NCBI GenBank assembly: GCA_030433215.1
Contig: JAUIMC010000013.1
Location: 45,236 to 109,235 of the forward strand
DNA: 64,000 nucleotides
Direction: 5' to 3'
DNA from: Alphaproteobacteria bacterium
GTDB lineage: Bacteria > Pseudomonadota > Alphaproteobacteria > Caulobacterales > Parvularculaceae
How positions within the stretch are numbered: the stretch's first letter is position 1; each line of letters opens with the position of its first letter. The notes beneath the pieces were generated by a model. The model was not told the DNA's origin, made no database searches, and worked only from the letters and a program-made list of their open reading frames with translations. Of this stretch, positions 7,697 to 16,841 are shown piece after piece. The translations under genes and the position numbers were made by a program.

Positions 7697-8467
7697 ATGA
7701 TCCCACGCCTTTACATTGACGGCCCTTTACATGCCGGCCTGCCAGCGCCGCTGACAGGCGACCAGGTTCATTACCTCAAAAACGTCCTGCGCCGTCAGGA
7801 AGGCGACGAGGTGCGCCTGTTCAACGGCAAGGACGGCGAATTCGCCGCGCGCATCGCCGAGCTCAAAAAGAAAACCGGCGCCGTTCAGGTCGGCGAAAAG
7901 ACTCGCGAACAGGAAGACGAACCGGATCTCGTCCTCTATTTCGCGCCGGTGAAACGCGGGGCTCTTGAAATCATCGTCCAGAAGGCGGTGGAGGTCGGCG
8001 CCGCGCGGCTCATGCCGGTCATCACCGAGCGCACCGTCGCGCCAAAACTCAACATCGACCGTTTGCAGGCGATTGCGACGGAAGCTGCGGAGCAATGCGG
8101 CCGGCTCACTGTTCCGTCCGTAGGCGAACCGATGAAATTCGCCGCGCTGCTCGAAGACTGGCCCGACGGCCGCCGGCTTCTGTTCTGCGACGAGGCTGGC
8201 GACGACGAAGCGGAAGAATGGGGCGGCCGGGAAGGCCGCGCCGCGCCGGTTTTAGAAGCGCTAAAGACTGGCGATAGCAAATCTCCAGCATGGGGCGTGA
8301 TAACCGGGCCCGAAGGCGGTTTTTCCCCCGGCGAGCGACATGATCTCAGAGCGAAGTCATATGTGACCGCCGCGACGCTGGGCCCCCGCATTTTGCGCGC
8401 CGATACGGCGGCGATCGCCGCGCTGGTCCTCTGGCAGGCGGCGCTCGGCGATTGGAGACGGCGTTAA
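7697..8467 (+). CDS. rsmE: 16S rRNA (uracil1498-N3)-methyltransferase RsmE
   Basis: 256 aa, the normal length. The N-terminal PUA-like part (HYLKNVLRRQEGDEVRLFNG) is followed by the SPOUT domain with FAPVKRGALEIIVQKAVEVG, the knot loop ITGPEGGFSPGE and LGPRILRADTA, all diagnostic. RsmE methylates U1498 of 16S rRNA in the assembled small subunit using S-adenosylmethionine. It starts at ATG 7697, after the second repeat pair, and is followed after 94 bp by gshA, its usual alphaproteobacterial neighbour. Confidence 0.96.
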   Translation: MIPRLYIDGPLHAGLPAPLTGDQVHYLKNVLRRQEGDEVRLFNGKDGEFAARIAELKKKTGAVQVGEKTREQEDEPDLVLYFAPVKRGALEIIVQKAVEVGAARLMPVITERTVAPKLNIDRLQAIATEAAEQCGRLTVPSVGEPMKFAALLEDWPDGRRLLFCDEAGDDEAEEWGGREGRAAPVLEALKTGDSKSPAWGVITGPEGGFSPGERHDLRAKSYVTAATLGPRILRADTAAIAALVLWQAALGDWRRR

Positions 8468-8561
8468 CGTCGCAATAGCGTGATGGTCTTAAGGCTTGGC
8501 GGATCGCCTTTCGCGGGATAGAGCGAAACCGCGGTTAGATGAAGACGGGCCGGAGAGAGAC

Positions 8562-9935
8562 GTGACTACTGCAGCGGAACAGACCGGCCAGTCGCCGAAG
8601 ATCGAATCCCTCGACCAGCTGACGGCGCATCTCGCCAGCGGCTGCAAGCCGAAGGATCAATGGCGCATCGGCACCGAGCACGAGAAATTCGTCTTCTGCC
8701 GGACGAGCCTCAAGCCTGTGCCTTATGAAGGCGAAACCGGCATCCGCGCGATCCTTGAAGCGCTCGCAACGGAAACCGGCTGGGAGGTGATCCGCGAAGG
8801 CGGCGACCCCATCGGGCTCAAGGGCGAGGGCGCGAGCGTCTCTCTGGAGCCCGGCGGCCAGTTCGAGCTTTCCGGCGCGCCGCTCGAAAACATTCACCTC
8901 ACCTGCGACGAGGTGCACCGCCATCTCGATGCGGTGAAAAAGGTTTGCGATCCTATGGGCGTCGCTTTTCTGGGCATGGGCTTCACGCCGACCTGGACAA
9001 GGGCCGAAATGCCGCAAATGCCGAAGGCGCGTTATACGATCATGCGCAATTACATGCCCAAGGTCGGCGATCTCGGCCTCGACATGATGCACAGGACCTG
9101 CACCGTGCAGGTCAATCTCGATTTCGCGTCCGAAGCGGACATGGCGATGAAGTTCAAGACGTCGCTCGCCCTGCAGCCGATCGCGACGGCGCTGTTCGCC
9201 AATTCCGGCCTCTATGAAGGCAAGCAGTCGAGCTACGCCTCTTACCGCGCCCATATCTGGACGGACACCGACGCTGACCGCACCGGCCTTTTGAATTTCG
9301 TGTTCGAGGATGGCTTCGGTTTCGAGCGCTATCGCGATTACATGCTCGACGTGCCGATGTATTTCGTGCGCCGGAATAACAAGTTCATCGACGCCGCCGG
9401 ACAGTCCTTCCGCGATTTCCTGGCGGGCAAGCTGCCGGCGCTGCCGGGCGAGACGCCGACCATGGAAGACTGGGAGGATCATCTGTCCACGGCCTTTCCG
9501 GAAGTGCGGCTGAAGACCTTCCTTGAAATGCGCGGCGCCGATTCCGGGCCCTGGGCGCGCATTTGCGCCCTGCCGGCCTTCTGGGTCGGGCTTCTTTATG
9601 ACGATGACGCGCTCGCCGCCGCCTGGGACGTGGCGAAAGACTGGACCACCGAGATGCGCGAGGCCCTACGCGACGACGCCGCAAGATTCGGGTTGCAGGC
9701 GAAAGTTGGGGATCGCACGGTGCAGGATGTGGCGCTGGAAGTTCTCGATATTTCCCGCGAAGGCCTCAGGAAACGCGCGCGCATGGGCAATCTGAAAGAA
9801 GACGAAACGACCTATCTCGATCCGCTCGTGAAGATCGCCAAAAGCGGCGTCACCATGGGCGAATTTACGGCGAACCGTTTTCTTGGCGAGCTCGACGGCG
9901 ACGCGAAGAAACTGTTCGAAGAGTGCAAATACTGA
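8562..9935 (+). CDS. gshA: Glutamate-cysteine ligase, alphaproteobacterial/plant-type
   Basis: 457 aa from GTG 8562. GTEHEKFVF and the following EGGDPIGLKGEGASVSLEPGGQFELSG segments form the ATP-grasp-like active site of GCS2-type gamma-glutamylcysteine synthetases, and the RYTIMRNYMPKVGDLGLDMMHRTCTVQVNLDF stretch is typical of the alphaproteobacterial/plant branch. It makes gamma-glutamylcysteine, the first step to glutathione. The frame is open 22 codons further up to a TTG at 8496, but GGAGAGA lies four bases before GTG 8562, so I start there. The stop overlaps the start of the next gene by 13 bp, suggesting coupling. Confidence 0.93.
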   Translation: MTTAAEQTGQSPKIESLDQLTAHLASGCKPKDQWRIGTEHEKFVFCRTSLKPVPYEGETGIRAILEALATETGWEVIREGGDPIGLKGEGASVSLEPGGQFELSGAPLENIHLTCDEVHRHLDAVKKVCDPMGVAFLGMGFTPTWTRAEMPQMPKARYTIMRNYMPKVGDLGLDMMHRTCTVQVNLDFASEADMAMKFKTSLALQPIATALFANSGLYEGKQSSYASYRAHIWTDTDADRTGLLNFVFEDGFGFERYRDYMLDVPMYFVRRNNKFIDAAGQSFRDFLAGKLPALPGETPTMEDWEDHLSTAFPEVRLKTFLEMRGADSGPWARICALPAFWVGLLYDDDALAAAWDVAKDWTTEMREALRDDAARFGLQAKVGDRTVQDVALEVLDISREGLRKRARMGNLKEDETTYLDPLVKIAKSGVTMGEFTANRFLGELDGDAKKLFEECKY

Positions 9936-10570
9936 CCAACCGTCTCGATGTTTTCGGCGACACATCCGAGCCTTGCGCGGCGCTCGCGAAAAAAGACGCC
10001 TGTCTCGCCCGCGCCCTCGACGCCATCGGCGAGCCGCATATCCGCCGCCGCCCCGGCGGGTTTGAGGCGCTTTTCCGCATCATTGTCGAACAGCAGGTTT
10101 CGGTGCCGAGCGCGCAGGCGATCTGGGCGCGCTGCCAGGCGGGGATGGACCCGTCCGATCCGGCCCATGCGCTCGATCACGGCGAGGAAGGCTTGCGCGG
10201 CTTCGGGCTCTCGACCCCGAAAGCGCGCTATGTAACGGCGCTCGCCGATCACTGGCGCTCAGGGGCCCTCAATGAGGAAACGCTTGCGCGCATGAGCGAC
10301 GAAGAGGCCGCGAAAGCGCTTCAGGAGATCAAGGGCATCGGCCCCTGGACCGCGGCGATCTATCTCCTGTTCTGCGAGGGCCGGGTCGATATCTGGCCGC
10401 CAGGCGACGTGGCGCTGCTCGGCGCCTATCGCGCCGCAAGGCTGCGGGGGCCGGAGCCGGACATGAAATTTCTCGATTCACGGGCTCAGAAATGGCGGCC
10501 TTTTCGCGGGCTCGCGGCGCATATTCTCTGGACTTATTACGCGCATTTGCGCGGGCGGGCGCCGATTTAG
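9923..10570 (+). CDS. DNA-3-methyladenine glycosylase, AlkA-like HhH-GPD family
   Basis: 215 aa. The helix-hairpin-helix IKGIGPWTAAIYLLF (136-150) is followed by the catalytic aspartate in PPGDVALL (D162), the HhH-GPD pattern of AlkA-type glycosylases. VEQQVSVPSAQAIWARC is the usual N-terminal helix of the domain. The enzyme excises alkylated bases. The E. coli AlkA N-terminal TATA-like domain is absent, so this is the short form. It begins with GTG inside the last codons of gshA and is probably translated with it. Confidence 0.88.
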   Translation: MQILTNRLDVFGDTSEPCAALAKKDACLARALDAIGEPHIRRRPGGFEALFRIIVEQQVSVPSAQAIWARCQAGMDPSDPAHALDHGEEGLRGFGLSTPKARYVTALADHWRSGALNEETLARMSDEEAAKALQEIKGIGPWTAAIYLLFCEGRVDIWPPGDVALLGAYRAARLRGPEPDMKFLDSRAQKWRPFRGLAAHILWTYYAHLRGRAPI

Positions 10571-10752
10571 GCGTTTTTATAGACTGTTGCGAAAATATCC
10601 CGATAATCTTCAAACTTCTGTCATGCAGAATCATATATAGCCATAAAGGCGTTGAGGCGTTTAAACTAACCCGACAGCAGGGGAGTTCCCGCTTTCAAGA
10701 GTTCGAGTCAGCATTGTCGATTTGACTTTTTCGCTTCGCGGGAGCCGCGCTG

Positions 10753-11319
10753 ATGTCCGCTGCGCTTCGCTCTCCCGACGCCTGTCCCGCGCTTGTTCTG
10801 AATGCGGATTTTCGTCCCTTAAGCTATTTCCCGCTCTCGCTCTGGTCATGGCAGGACACGCTGAAAGCCGTGTTCCTCGATCGCGTCGACGTGGTCGCGC
10901 AATATGACACCCGCGTGCGCTCCGCGAAATTCGAAATGCGCCTGCCCTCGGTGGTTTCGCTCAGGAGCTATGTCAGCCATTCGCGCGCGCCGGCTTTCAC
11001 GCGCTTCAACGTCTTCCTGCGCGACAGTTTCACCTGCCAATATTGCGGCTCCAATGCGCGCGATCATCTGACCTTCGATCACGTCATTCCGCGCTCGCAA
11101 GGCGGGCGCACCACCTGGGAAAACATCGTTGCGGCCTGTTCCGGCTGCAACATCAGGAAAGGCGGGCGCACCCCGCGCGAGGCGAAAATGTTCCCGGACC
11201 GCGCGCCCAAGCGCCCGAGCATGTTCGAGCTCAATGAGCGCGGCCGCGCCTTTCCGCCCCACTACCTGCATGAAAGCTGGCAGGATTTTCTCTATTGGGA
11301 TTGCGAACTCGAGCCCTAA
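10753..11319 (+). CDS. HNH endonuclease family protein (conserved in alphaproteobacteria)
   Basis: 188 aa. The first 80 residues are a conserved N-terminal part (LVLNADFRPLSYFPLSLWSW and RLPSVVSLRSYV). The HNH domain has zinc cysteines C95/C98 and C129/C132, the D109-H110 pair in LTFDHVIPRSQGG and N124 in TTWENIV. It is near-universal in this class yet unassigned; a DNA repair or housekeeping nuclease role is likelier than a mobile one because there is no element around it. GGGAG precedes ATG 10753 by nine bases. The 182-bp upstream gap is AT-rich and probably holds its promoter. Confidence 0.9.
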   Translation: MSAALRSPDACPALVLNADFRPLSYFPLSLWSWQDTLKAVFLDRVDVVAQYDTRVRSAKFEMRLPSVVSLRSYVSHSRAPAFTRFNVFLRDSFTCQYCGSNARDHLTFDHVIPRSQGGRTTWENIVAACSGCNIRKGGRTPREAKMFPDRAPKRPSMFELNERGRAFPPHYLHESWQDFLYWDCELEP

Positions 11320-11425
11320 GGGACTGTTATTCCTCGGGCTGTTCCGCTGTCGTTCGCGTTGAGGCGGCGGCGGCCTTGGCCTATGATCGATACGCATTCA
11401 TTGAATTGGCGGGAGGACGCGTCCG

Positions 11426-12202
11426 ATGAAAACCCTGTTTCACTCTTTTCCGGCTGTGCTGAAGGCGGGCCTCGTTGCGGTCGGCGTTCTGGCCGCCGGC
11501 GCTTGCGCCTATAACGAGACCCTCGGGCGCAACCAGCTTCTTTTCGTGAGCCAGGGCCAGATGGCGGAGCTCGCCAGTTCCGCCTGGACGGATCTCAAAA
11601 AGCAGGAGCCGGTCACCAACGACCCGAAATATGTGAGCCGGGTCAATCGCGTCGCGCCCAAGATCATCCAGGCCGCGGGTGAAAATCCCGCCGATTGGGA
11701 AGTCCAGGTCTTCAAGTCGGATCAGATCAACGCGTTTGCGCTGCCGGGCGGCAAGATCGGCATCTATACCGGCATTCTCGATCTCATGGAAAACGACTCG
11801 CAGATCGCGGCGGTGATGGGCCACGAAGTCGCGCATGTGAAATTCAACCATTCCGGCGAACGCTACAGCCAGACGGCGGCGGCGCAGACGGCGCTGAGCG
11901 CCGGCGGCGCGCTCGCCGGGGACAGCCAAGTCGGCTCGGCCGCGATTCAGGCGCTGGGCCTCGGCGCGCAATACGGCGTTTTGCTCCCCTTTTCGCGCAA
12001 GCACGAGCTTGAGGCCGACAAGTTCGGGCTGCGCTACATGAACCGGGCCGGCTACGACATGAACGAAGCCGTGCGTTTCTGGGAGAAGATGGCCGCCAGC
12101 AAGAACGGCGCGCCGCCGGAATTCATGTCGACCCACCCCTCGGACGCCACCCGCATCGCGCAGCTGAAACGTGAAATCCAGCTGATCCGGTCCGGCTCCT
12201 AA
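11426..12202 (+). CDS. M48 family metalloprotease lipoprotein (LoiP/YcaL-like)
   Basis: 258 aa. A signal peptide ends in the lipobox AAGAC (C27), then comes the zinc site HEVAH (133-137) and the third-ligand region HELEADKFG, followed by THPSDATRIAQLK, typical of M48 peptidases of the Oma1/LoiP group. The protein should sit on the periplasmic side, lipid-anchored, and degrade misfolded envelope proteins. GGGAGG lies ten bases before the ATG at 11426. It has no partner gene; BepA-like TPR repeats are absent, so it is the short single-domain form. Confidence 0.92.
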   Translation: MKTLFHSFPAVLKAGLVAVGVLAAGACAYNETLGRNQLLFVSQGQMAELASSAWTDLKKQEPVTNDPKYVSRVNRVAPKIIQAAGENPADWEVQVFKSDQINAFALPGGKIGIYTGILDLMENDSQIAAVMGHEVAHVKFNHSGERYSQTAAAQTALSAGGALAGDSQVGSAAIQALGLGAQYGVLLPFSRKHELEADKFGLRYMNRAGYDMNEAVRFWEKMAASKNGAPPEFMSTHPSDATRIAQLKREIQLIRSGS

Positions 12203-12265
12203 GTCTTTGCGCGCGGGGGGCAAAATCCGGCCCAAAGTCCCGTTCAAAATCCGGTCGGGGCCCGC

Positions 12266-12294
12266 TTGAAATAGCGCCCGCCCGCGCGTAGGTT
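12266..12294 (+). promoter_or_regulatory. Sigma-70-type promoter of tRNA-His
   Basis: TTGAAA (12266-12271), exactly 17 bases, then TAGGTT (12289-12294), followed by a GC-rich discriminator CCGCGCC and the mature tRNA 19 bases after the -10. A GC-rich discriminator is the usual mark of stringently controlled stable RNA promoters. Confidence 0.7.
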
Positions 12295-12313
12295 CCGCGC
12301 CTCTCAGCAGAGG

Positions 12314-12390
12314 GCCGCCTTAGCTCAGTAGGTTAGAGCGCTAGATTGTGGATCTAGAGGTCCCCCGTTCGAACCGGGGAGGCGGTACCA
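12314..12390 (+). tRNA. tRNA-His (GTG anticodon)
   Basis: A complete cloverleaf: acceptor GCCGCCT/AGGCGGT, D-stem GCTC/GAGC, anticodon stem CTAGA/TCTAG with loop TTGTGGA (anticodon GTG), T-stem CCCCG/CGGGG with loop TTCGAAC, and an encoded CCA end. The first pair is G1:U72 and the discriminator is A73. Most bacterial tRNA-His carry an extra G-1 opposite C73; a group of alphaproteobacteria has lost this and instead uses A73 with U72, read by a matching HisRS. The sequence fits that group. Confidence 0.96.
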
Positions 12391-12406
12391 TTTCAGGCGG
12401 GGGCGT

Positions 12407-12424
12407 CGCCGCTCCCGGGCGGCG
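12407..12424 (+). terminator. GC hairpin downstream of tRNA-His
   Basis: CGCCGC/GCGGCG perfect arms around a TCCCGG loop, beginning 17 bases after the tRNA. No U-run follows, so termination by this hairpin is only possible, not shown. Confidence 0.3.
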
Positions 12425-12585
12425 GGGAGAGAAATCCGGATAATTTTCAATGGCTTGACCCGCATTGGCGCGGGGCGTATGGCGACGCCGGCGCGCGCCG
12501 CAGCTTTAACAAATACTTTCGCAAAAGCGGCCATGATTGCGCGCTAATGTGTTAGCTGTCTTAAAACTCTGGCGCCCCAAGACTC

Positions 12586-13806
12586 ATGCGAATTGCTTTC
12601 CTGACGCCTCTCTGGCCCGTGTCTCTGGCGCAAAACGGCATCGTCACCTATGTCGACGCCATGCGGCGCGCGCTTGCGGTGCGCGGCCATGACTGTCTCG
12701 TGCTGCCCATGCGGTCCTTGCATGAGCTTCACGAGCCAGGAGTGCATGCCGTTGTGAAACCGCAGCGCGGGTTTGTGGAAAAGCAGTTGAGCCGCGCCAG
12801 GGCCGCGCTCGACAGCCGCTTCTTCGACTATCGTTACGCGCAGCGCCGGGTGGCGCAGACGCTCGCCGAACTGCATCGGCAAAACCCAATCGATATTCTT
12901 GAGACGGAAGAAAGCTTCGGTCTGCCGCTCTTGGCCGCCGGCGCCACGCCGGCCCGGGTTGTGATCCGGTCTCACGGGCCGTCTTTTCTGGTCAAGCAGC
13001 CGCCTCACGACCGCGTGGATGACTTGCGCATCCGGGAAGAAGGCCGCGCCTATGCAGCGGTCGACGCCGCGTCCTTTCCCTCAAAAGCCCTGCGCGATGC
13101 AGTGCGCGCGCGCTACGGCCTTGATTTTCAGACGAGCGCGGCCTTTCCCAATCCTGTCGATATTCCGCCCGCCAGCGAGGGCTGGCGCCTCGAAGGCTGC
13201 GAGCGCAACCGCATCCTTTTTGTCGGCCGTTTCGACAGGCTGAAAGGCGCCGATATCGCCCTTGAGGCGTTTGACATGCTGCTGGAGCGGTTTCCCGAAG
13301 CGCGCCTCACCATCGCCGGCGGCGACGCGGGCGTCGCCGGGCCGGACGGCGCGCTACAGACCTTTGACGACTATGTCCGCGCGCATCTGTCGGACAAGGC
13401 GCGCGCGCAGATCGAATTTCTGGGGCGGGTGCCCCATGAAGAGATCGCGGGCCTGCGCCGAAAGGCGCTGATCAGCCTCTCCGCTTCGCGCTATGAGACA
13501 TTCCCTTATGCAGTGACCGAAGCGTTGGCCATGGGCGCGCCGTCCGTGACCAGCGCGACGCCCGGCCTCGCGGAATATCTGACCGATGGCGAGGAGACCT
13601 TGTTTGCGCCGCCGGGCGATGCGGCGAGCCTCAGCCGCAATATCGAAATATGCCTCGCCGATCCGCAGCGCGCGGCGCAGATCGGGGCGGCGGGACGGCG
13701 CGTGGCCGAGCGGCTGTTGTCGCCGGAGGCGGTCGCGGCCGCCGCCGAAGGGTTTTATCGCGAGGTCCTGGAGACGGCGCCCGCGCGAAAGGCGGCGAGC
13801 GCATGA
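12586..13806 (+). CDS. Glycosyltransferase family 4 protein
   Basis: 406 aa with the two-lobed GT-B pattern. The N-terminal acceptor lobe starts MRIAFLTPLWP and includes NGIVTYVDAMRRAL. The donor lobe has ILFVGRFDRLKGADIALEAF, a VPHEEIAGLRR segment and the E-x7-E nucleotide-sugar motif in SRYETFPYAVTEALAMG. It transfers a sugar from a nucleotide or lipid donor during surface glycan assembly. The stop overlaps the start of the ligase-like gene by ATGA, so the two are coupled, and the flippase follows. It is the first gene of this unit, with 195 bp to the tRNA. Donor sugar cannot be read. Confidence 0.88.
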   Translation: MRIAFLTPLWPVSLAQNGIVTYVDAMRRALAVRGHDCLVLPMRSLHELHEPGVHAVVKPQRGFVEKQLSRARAALDSRFFDYRYAQRRVAQTLAELHRQNPIDILETEESFGLPLLAAGATPARVVIRSHGPSFLVKQPPHDRVDDLRIREEGRAYAAVDAASFPSKALRDAVRARYGLDFQTSAAFPNPVDIPPASEGWRLEGCERNRILFVGRFDRLKGADIALEAFDMLLERFPEARLTIAGGDAGVAGPDGALQTFDDYVRAHLSDKARAQIEFLGRVPHEEIAGLRRKALISLSASRYETFPYAVTEALAMGAPSVTSATPGLAEYLTDGEETLFAPPGDAASLSRNIEICLADPQRAAQIGAAGRRVAERLLSPEAVAAAAEGFYREVLETAPARKAASA

Positions 13807-15386
13807 GCTTCACCCTTGTCGCCGTCATTTTCACAGGCATCGCCGCGTCTTTCGCGCTGATCGTGTCGAACCGGGAAGACCGGAGCATGGCGCTGATTAT
13901 CGGCGCCGTCTGGGTGATCGCCGCCGCCATCGCGTTTCATCTGCCGCAGCGGTCGATCATTTTCGCCGCGCTGGGCCTTCTGCTCGCGATCGCCGGCGCG
14001 GCCAGTCCGCGCGGCGCAGTCATTCTCTATCTCGGCGTTCTGGCGGCGCTGCCCGTCACCATGACCTACCAGTTGCCATTTCCCGGCCTGAATTATCTCA
14101 TCGCGCTCGATTATGCGAAACTCGCCGCGCTGGTTTTGCTCGGCCCGGCCTTCATGCGGGGGATCTTCGAAAAGGCGCCGTCGGACTTTAAAAACGTCGA
14201 ACGTCTCCTCTTGTTCTTCACGCTGCTGACCGGGGTGATGTCGCTGCGCGACCTGCCCTTTACGAGCATGATGCGAACCGTGGTCAACCAGCTGCTGCTG
14301 ATTTACGTGCCCTTCGTCGCGATCAGCCGAACCCTGAAAACCAGGGAAGACGTCAATCATGCGCTGTCGGCGCTGTTCGCGTCCTTCGCCATTCTCGCGG
14401 TGATCGGCGCGATCAGCGCGTTGCGCGCCTGGAACTATTACGCCGCGCTTGCCGATTACACGACCGCCAAGCCTTATCTGGATTTCAGGAACGGCTTTAT
14501 CAGGGCGGGCGCCACCATGCTGCCCTCGCTGCTTGCATTCACATGCGCCGCCGGTTTTCTGCTGGCGCTGCGCGCGCGCGTTCAGAAGTTGATGCCCGTC
14601 CACTTTCTGTTCGGCTGCATGGCGGTGTTCGGCTTCGCGGCCTTTGTGACGGGCGCGCGCGGCGGCTGGCTCGCCGCCATCATCTGCCTGCTGTCTTACT
14701 TTGTTTTTCTTCGCAGCAGCGCCGCCATGCGCAAGATTTTTTACGTTGCGGGCGTTGTCGCTGTCATCGCCGGCTTTTTCGCGATCTTCAACGAAAGCAG
14801 CGTTTTAAACGACGAATACGGCACGGTGAGTTATCGGGCCGATCTGATCCGCACCAGCGTCGAACAGATCAAGGACCGCCCTATTTTTGGGTCGAGCGAT
14901 TTCATGCAGTCCGCGCGCTTTCAGCATTTGCGTCAGGGCGAAGGCATTATCGATCTCGTCAACGGATATATCTACATCGTCCTTTTTTACGGACTCACGG
15001 GGCTTGGCGCGTTTCTGGGCGCGCATTTCCTGACAATGAAAAGCGGGCTGAAGGAATTGAGCCTGATGCCCGAGATGAAGGCGGCCAGTCCCGAACAGCA
15101 GGATTTCCGGCGCGTGCAGGCTTTCCTGCTCACCCTTCAGGTCAGTTATCTCGGCCTGATCGCGACCATCAGCATGGCCGGTCAGTTATCCCATTACGGC
15201 TATGTGATTCTGGCGGTGCTGATCGCGCATACGCGTGTGGCCGCAAGGGCCCGTCATGCGGACGCGGCGCAGGAGAACGGCGCACAAGAAGAAGCGCCGT
15301 CAGAGGCCGATGAGCCGCAGATCGAGACGTCGCCGCAACAGCCCGGCCGGGTTCCTTATGGAGCGAGATTTGTCCGCCGGTATTAG
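13803..15386 (+). CDS. O-antigen ligase/Wzy-type membrane protein
   Basis: 527 aa with about a dozen hydrophobic helices, a large periplasmic loop in the second half, and the motif FVTGARGGWLAAII, which is the SRG/ARGG-type signature of O-antigen ligase and Wzy polymerases. The loop after it contains YRADLIRTSVEQIKDRPIFG, a WaaL-like stretch in which the repeat-end region is exposed to the periplasm. It either polymerises or ligates polysaccharide chains. The acidic tail after the last helix (AQEEAPSEADEPQ) is cytoplasmic. The ATG at 13803 overlaps the upstream stop. Ligase versus polymerase cannot be settled from sequence alone. Confidence 0.8.
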   Translation: MSFTLVAVIFTGIAASFALIVSNREDRSMALIIGAVWVIAAAIAFHLPQRSIIFAALGLLLAIAGAASPRGAVILYLGVLAALPVTMTYQLPFPGLNYLIALDYAKLAALVLLGPAFMRGIFEKAPSDFKNVERLLLFFTLLTGVMSLRDLPFTSMMRTVVNQLLLIYVPFVAISRTLKTREDVNHALSALFASFAILAVIGAISALRAWNYYAALADYTTAKPYLDFRNGFIRAGATMLPSLLAFTCAAGFLLALRARVQKLMPVHFLFGCMAVFGFAAFVTGARGGWLAAIICLLSYFVFLRSSAAMRKIFYVAGVVAVIAGFFAIFNESSVLNDEYGTVSYRADLIRTSVEQIKDRPIFGSSDFMQSARFQHLRQGEGIIDLVNGYIYIVLFYGLTGLGAFLGAHFLTMKSGLKELSLMPEMKAASPEQQDFRRVQAFLLTLQVSYLGLIATISMAGQLSHYGYVILAVLIAHTRVAARARHADAAQENGAQEEAPSEADEPQIETSPQQPGRVPYGARFVRRY

Positions 15387-16743
15387 GCTTCGCGCATTCG
15401 CCGACCGGATTCGTCCGGCGCTTGGAGACGGCTCGCAGGTGCTGATCGCCTCCCATGGGGCGCGCATGGTGCTGCGCATCGGCAGCAGTCTGATCGTAAC
15501 GCGCCTGCTCGCGCCGGAGGCTTATGGCGTCATCGGCATCGTGAATTCTATCGCCTATATCCTGAACATGGTTTCGGATATGGGGCTGCGCGCCTATGTC
15601 ATCCGTCATAAGACCGGCGACGATGCGGCGATGCAGACGGTCTGGACTGTGCGCCTCCTGCGCAACATCGTCCTGTTTGCGATCATGTTTATCGGCGCGG
15701 GCTTTTTCGCCGATCTTTACAATTCGCCGAATGTCACCCTCGCCATTCGCGTTTGCGCCTTCCCGTTCCTGCTGGACGGCTTGTGCAGCCTTTCCGTTAA
15801 CCTCACCGAGCGCAATCGCGGCGTCATCAGGCTGACGGCGATCGACTTCGCGAAATTTCTCGCGATGACGCTCACTACCATTGTGGCGGCCTATTTCCTG
15901 CGCAGCTATTGGGCGATCGTGATCGCCATGTTTGTCAGCTCCGCCTTCGGTTTGGTGGCGAGCTACACCCTCCTGAAAGGCCCGCCGGTTCGCTTTCGTC
16001 TCGAGCCGGAGCATGTCCGGGATCTGTGGAAGTTCTGGCGCATCATCATTCCCGCAAGCATGATTGCGATTGTGATGACCCAGGCGAACACGGTTGTCAT
16101 GGCGCGGTATTTTCCCATGGCCGAGCTCGGAAAGTTCACCATCGCCTCGACGCTCGCCATGGCGGTGGGAATGTTGACGGGCGAATATGTCATGCGCGTC
16201 TTCATGCCTCGTTTCGCCGAGGCCGACCGCGAAGGTCCCGAAAAAGCCAAAAGCGTTTATTACGACGCCAAACGCAACGTGATCCTGTTTTTCGCTTTCG
16301 GACTGGGCGGGCTTATCGGCGGCGGGGAATTGTTGGTGCGGATCCTCTATAATGACGAGTATCTCGGCGCGGGACTTTATCTGTCGCTTTTGTGTCTGCG
16401 CCCGCTCGGCCAGATTTGCGCCGCGCCTGCGGAACAGGCGGTGGTGACGAAAGGCTTCGTCAAGGTTGCGCTCTACAGCAATATCATCCGTCTTTGCTGG
16501 ATGGGCGTGGCGGGCTCCGCAGCCTATTTTCTCGCTGGGCCGCTGGCTCTGGTGGCGGCGTTGTGTCTGGCGCAGCTCTCGGCTGTTCCGTTCCTGTTTT
16601 GGCACCTGCACCGCTTCGGCCTGTTGCGCCTGCGCGAGGAGGCGTTGATCGCCGTGACGGCGCTTGCGGGGGCCGCGATCGGGTTCGGGTGCTATGCCGG
16701 GGCCGAGGCGCTGATCGCCGCCGGGGCGATCCCGAATTTCTGA
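15358..16743 (+). CDS. Oligosaccharide flippase (Wzx-like, MOP superfamily)
   Basis: 461 aa from ATG 15358, with roughly 12-14 hydrophobic helices. The opening VLIASHGARMVLRIGSSLIVTRLLAPEAYGVIGI and the later ERNRGVIRLTAIDFAKFLA are typical of polysaccharide_synt/Wzx transporters that flip lipid-linked repeat units across the inner membrane. It overlaps the end of the ligase-like gene by 29 bp, and an in-frame ATG at 15310 would extend it by 16 basic residues; the ribosome site is weak at both. With the two upstream genes it makes a Wzx/Wzy-type assembly unit. Confidence 0.85.
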   Translation: MERDLSAGIRLRAFADRIRPALGDGSQVLIASHGARMVLRIGSSLIVTRLLAPEAYGVIGIVNSIAYILNMVSDMGLRAYVIRHKTGDDAAMQTVWTVRLLRNIVLFAIMFIGAGFFADLYNSPNVTLAIRVCAFPFLLDGLCSLSVNLTERNRGVIRLTAIDFAKFLAMTLTTIVAAYFLRSYWAIVIAMFVSSAFGLVASYTLLKGPPVRFRLEPEHVRDLWKFWRIIIPASMIAIVMTQANTVVMARYFPMAELGKFTIASTLAMAVGMLTGEYVMRVFMPRFAEADREGPEKAKSVYYDAKRNVILFFAFGLGGLIGGGELLVRILYNDEYLGAGLYLSLLCLRPLGQICAAPAEQAVVTKGFVKVALYSNIIRLCWMGVAGSAAYFLAGPLALVAALCLAQLSAVPFLFWHLHRFGLLRLREEALIAVTALAGAAIGFGCYAGAEALIAAGAIPNF

Positions 16744-16841
16744 CGGCGCAAGAAGCCGCCTGATTCGTTTCGGGGGCGAAGAAATGCTGATTTTTCGGCG
16801 TTTTCCGCAATGCGAGAGGCCGCGGCGGCTGTGGAAAGTAC

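Noticed and set aside
12221..12254. Direct repeat CAAAATCCGG (12221-12230 and 12245-12254) before tRNA-His
   Set aside because: Ten bases twice with no further copies or structure; could be chance, and no known role fits.
15169..16611. A 480-codon minus-strand frame opposite the flippase gene
   Set aside because: Reads as charged low-complexity sequence; the plus strand encodes a well-formed membrane transporter.
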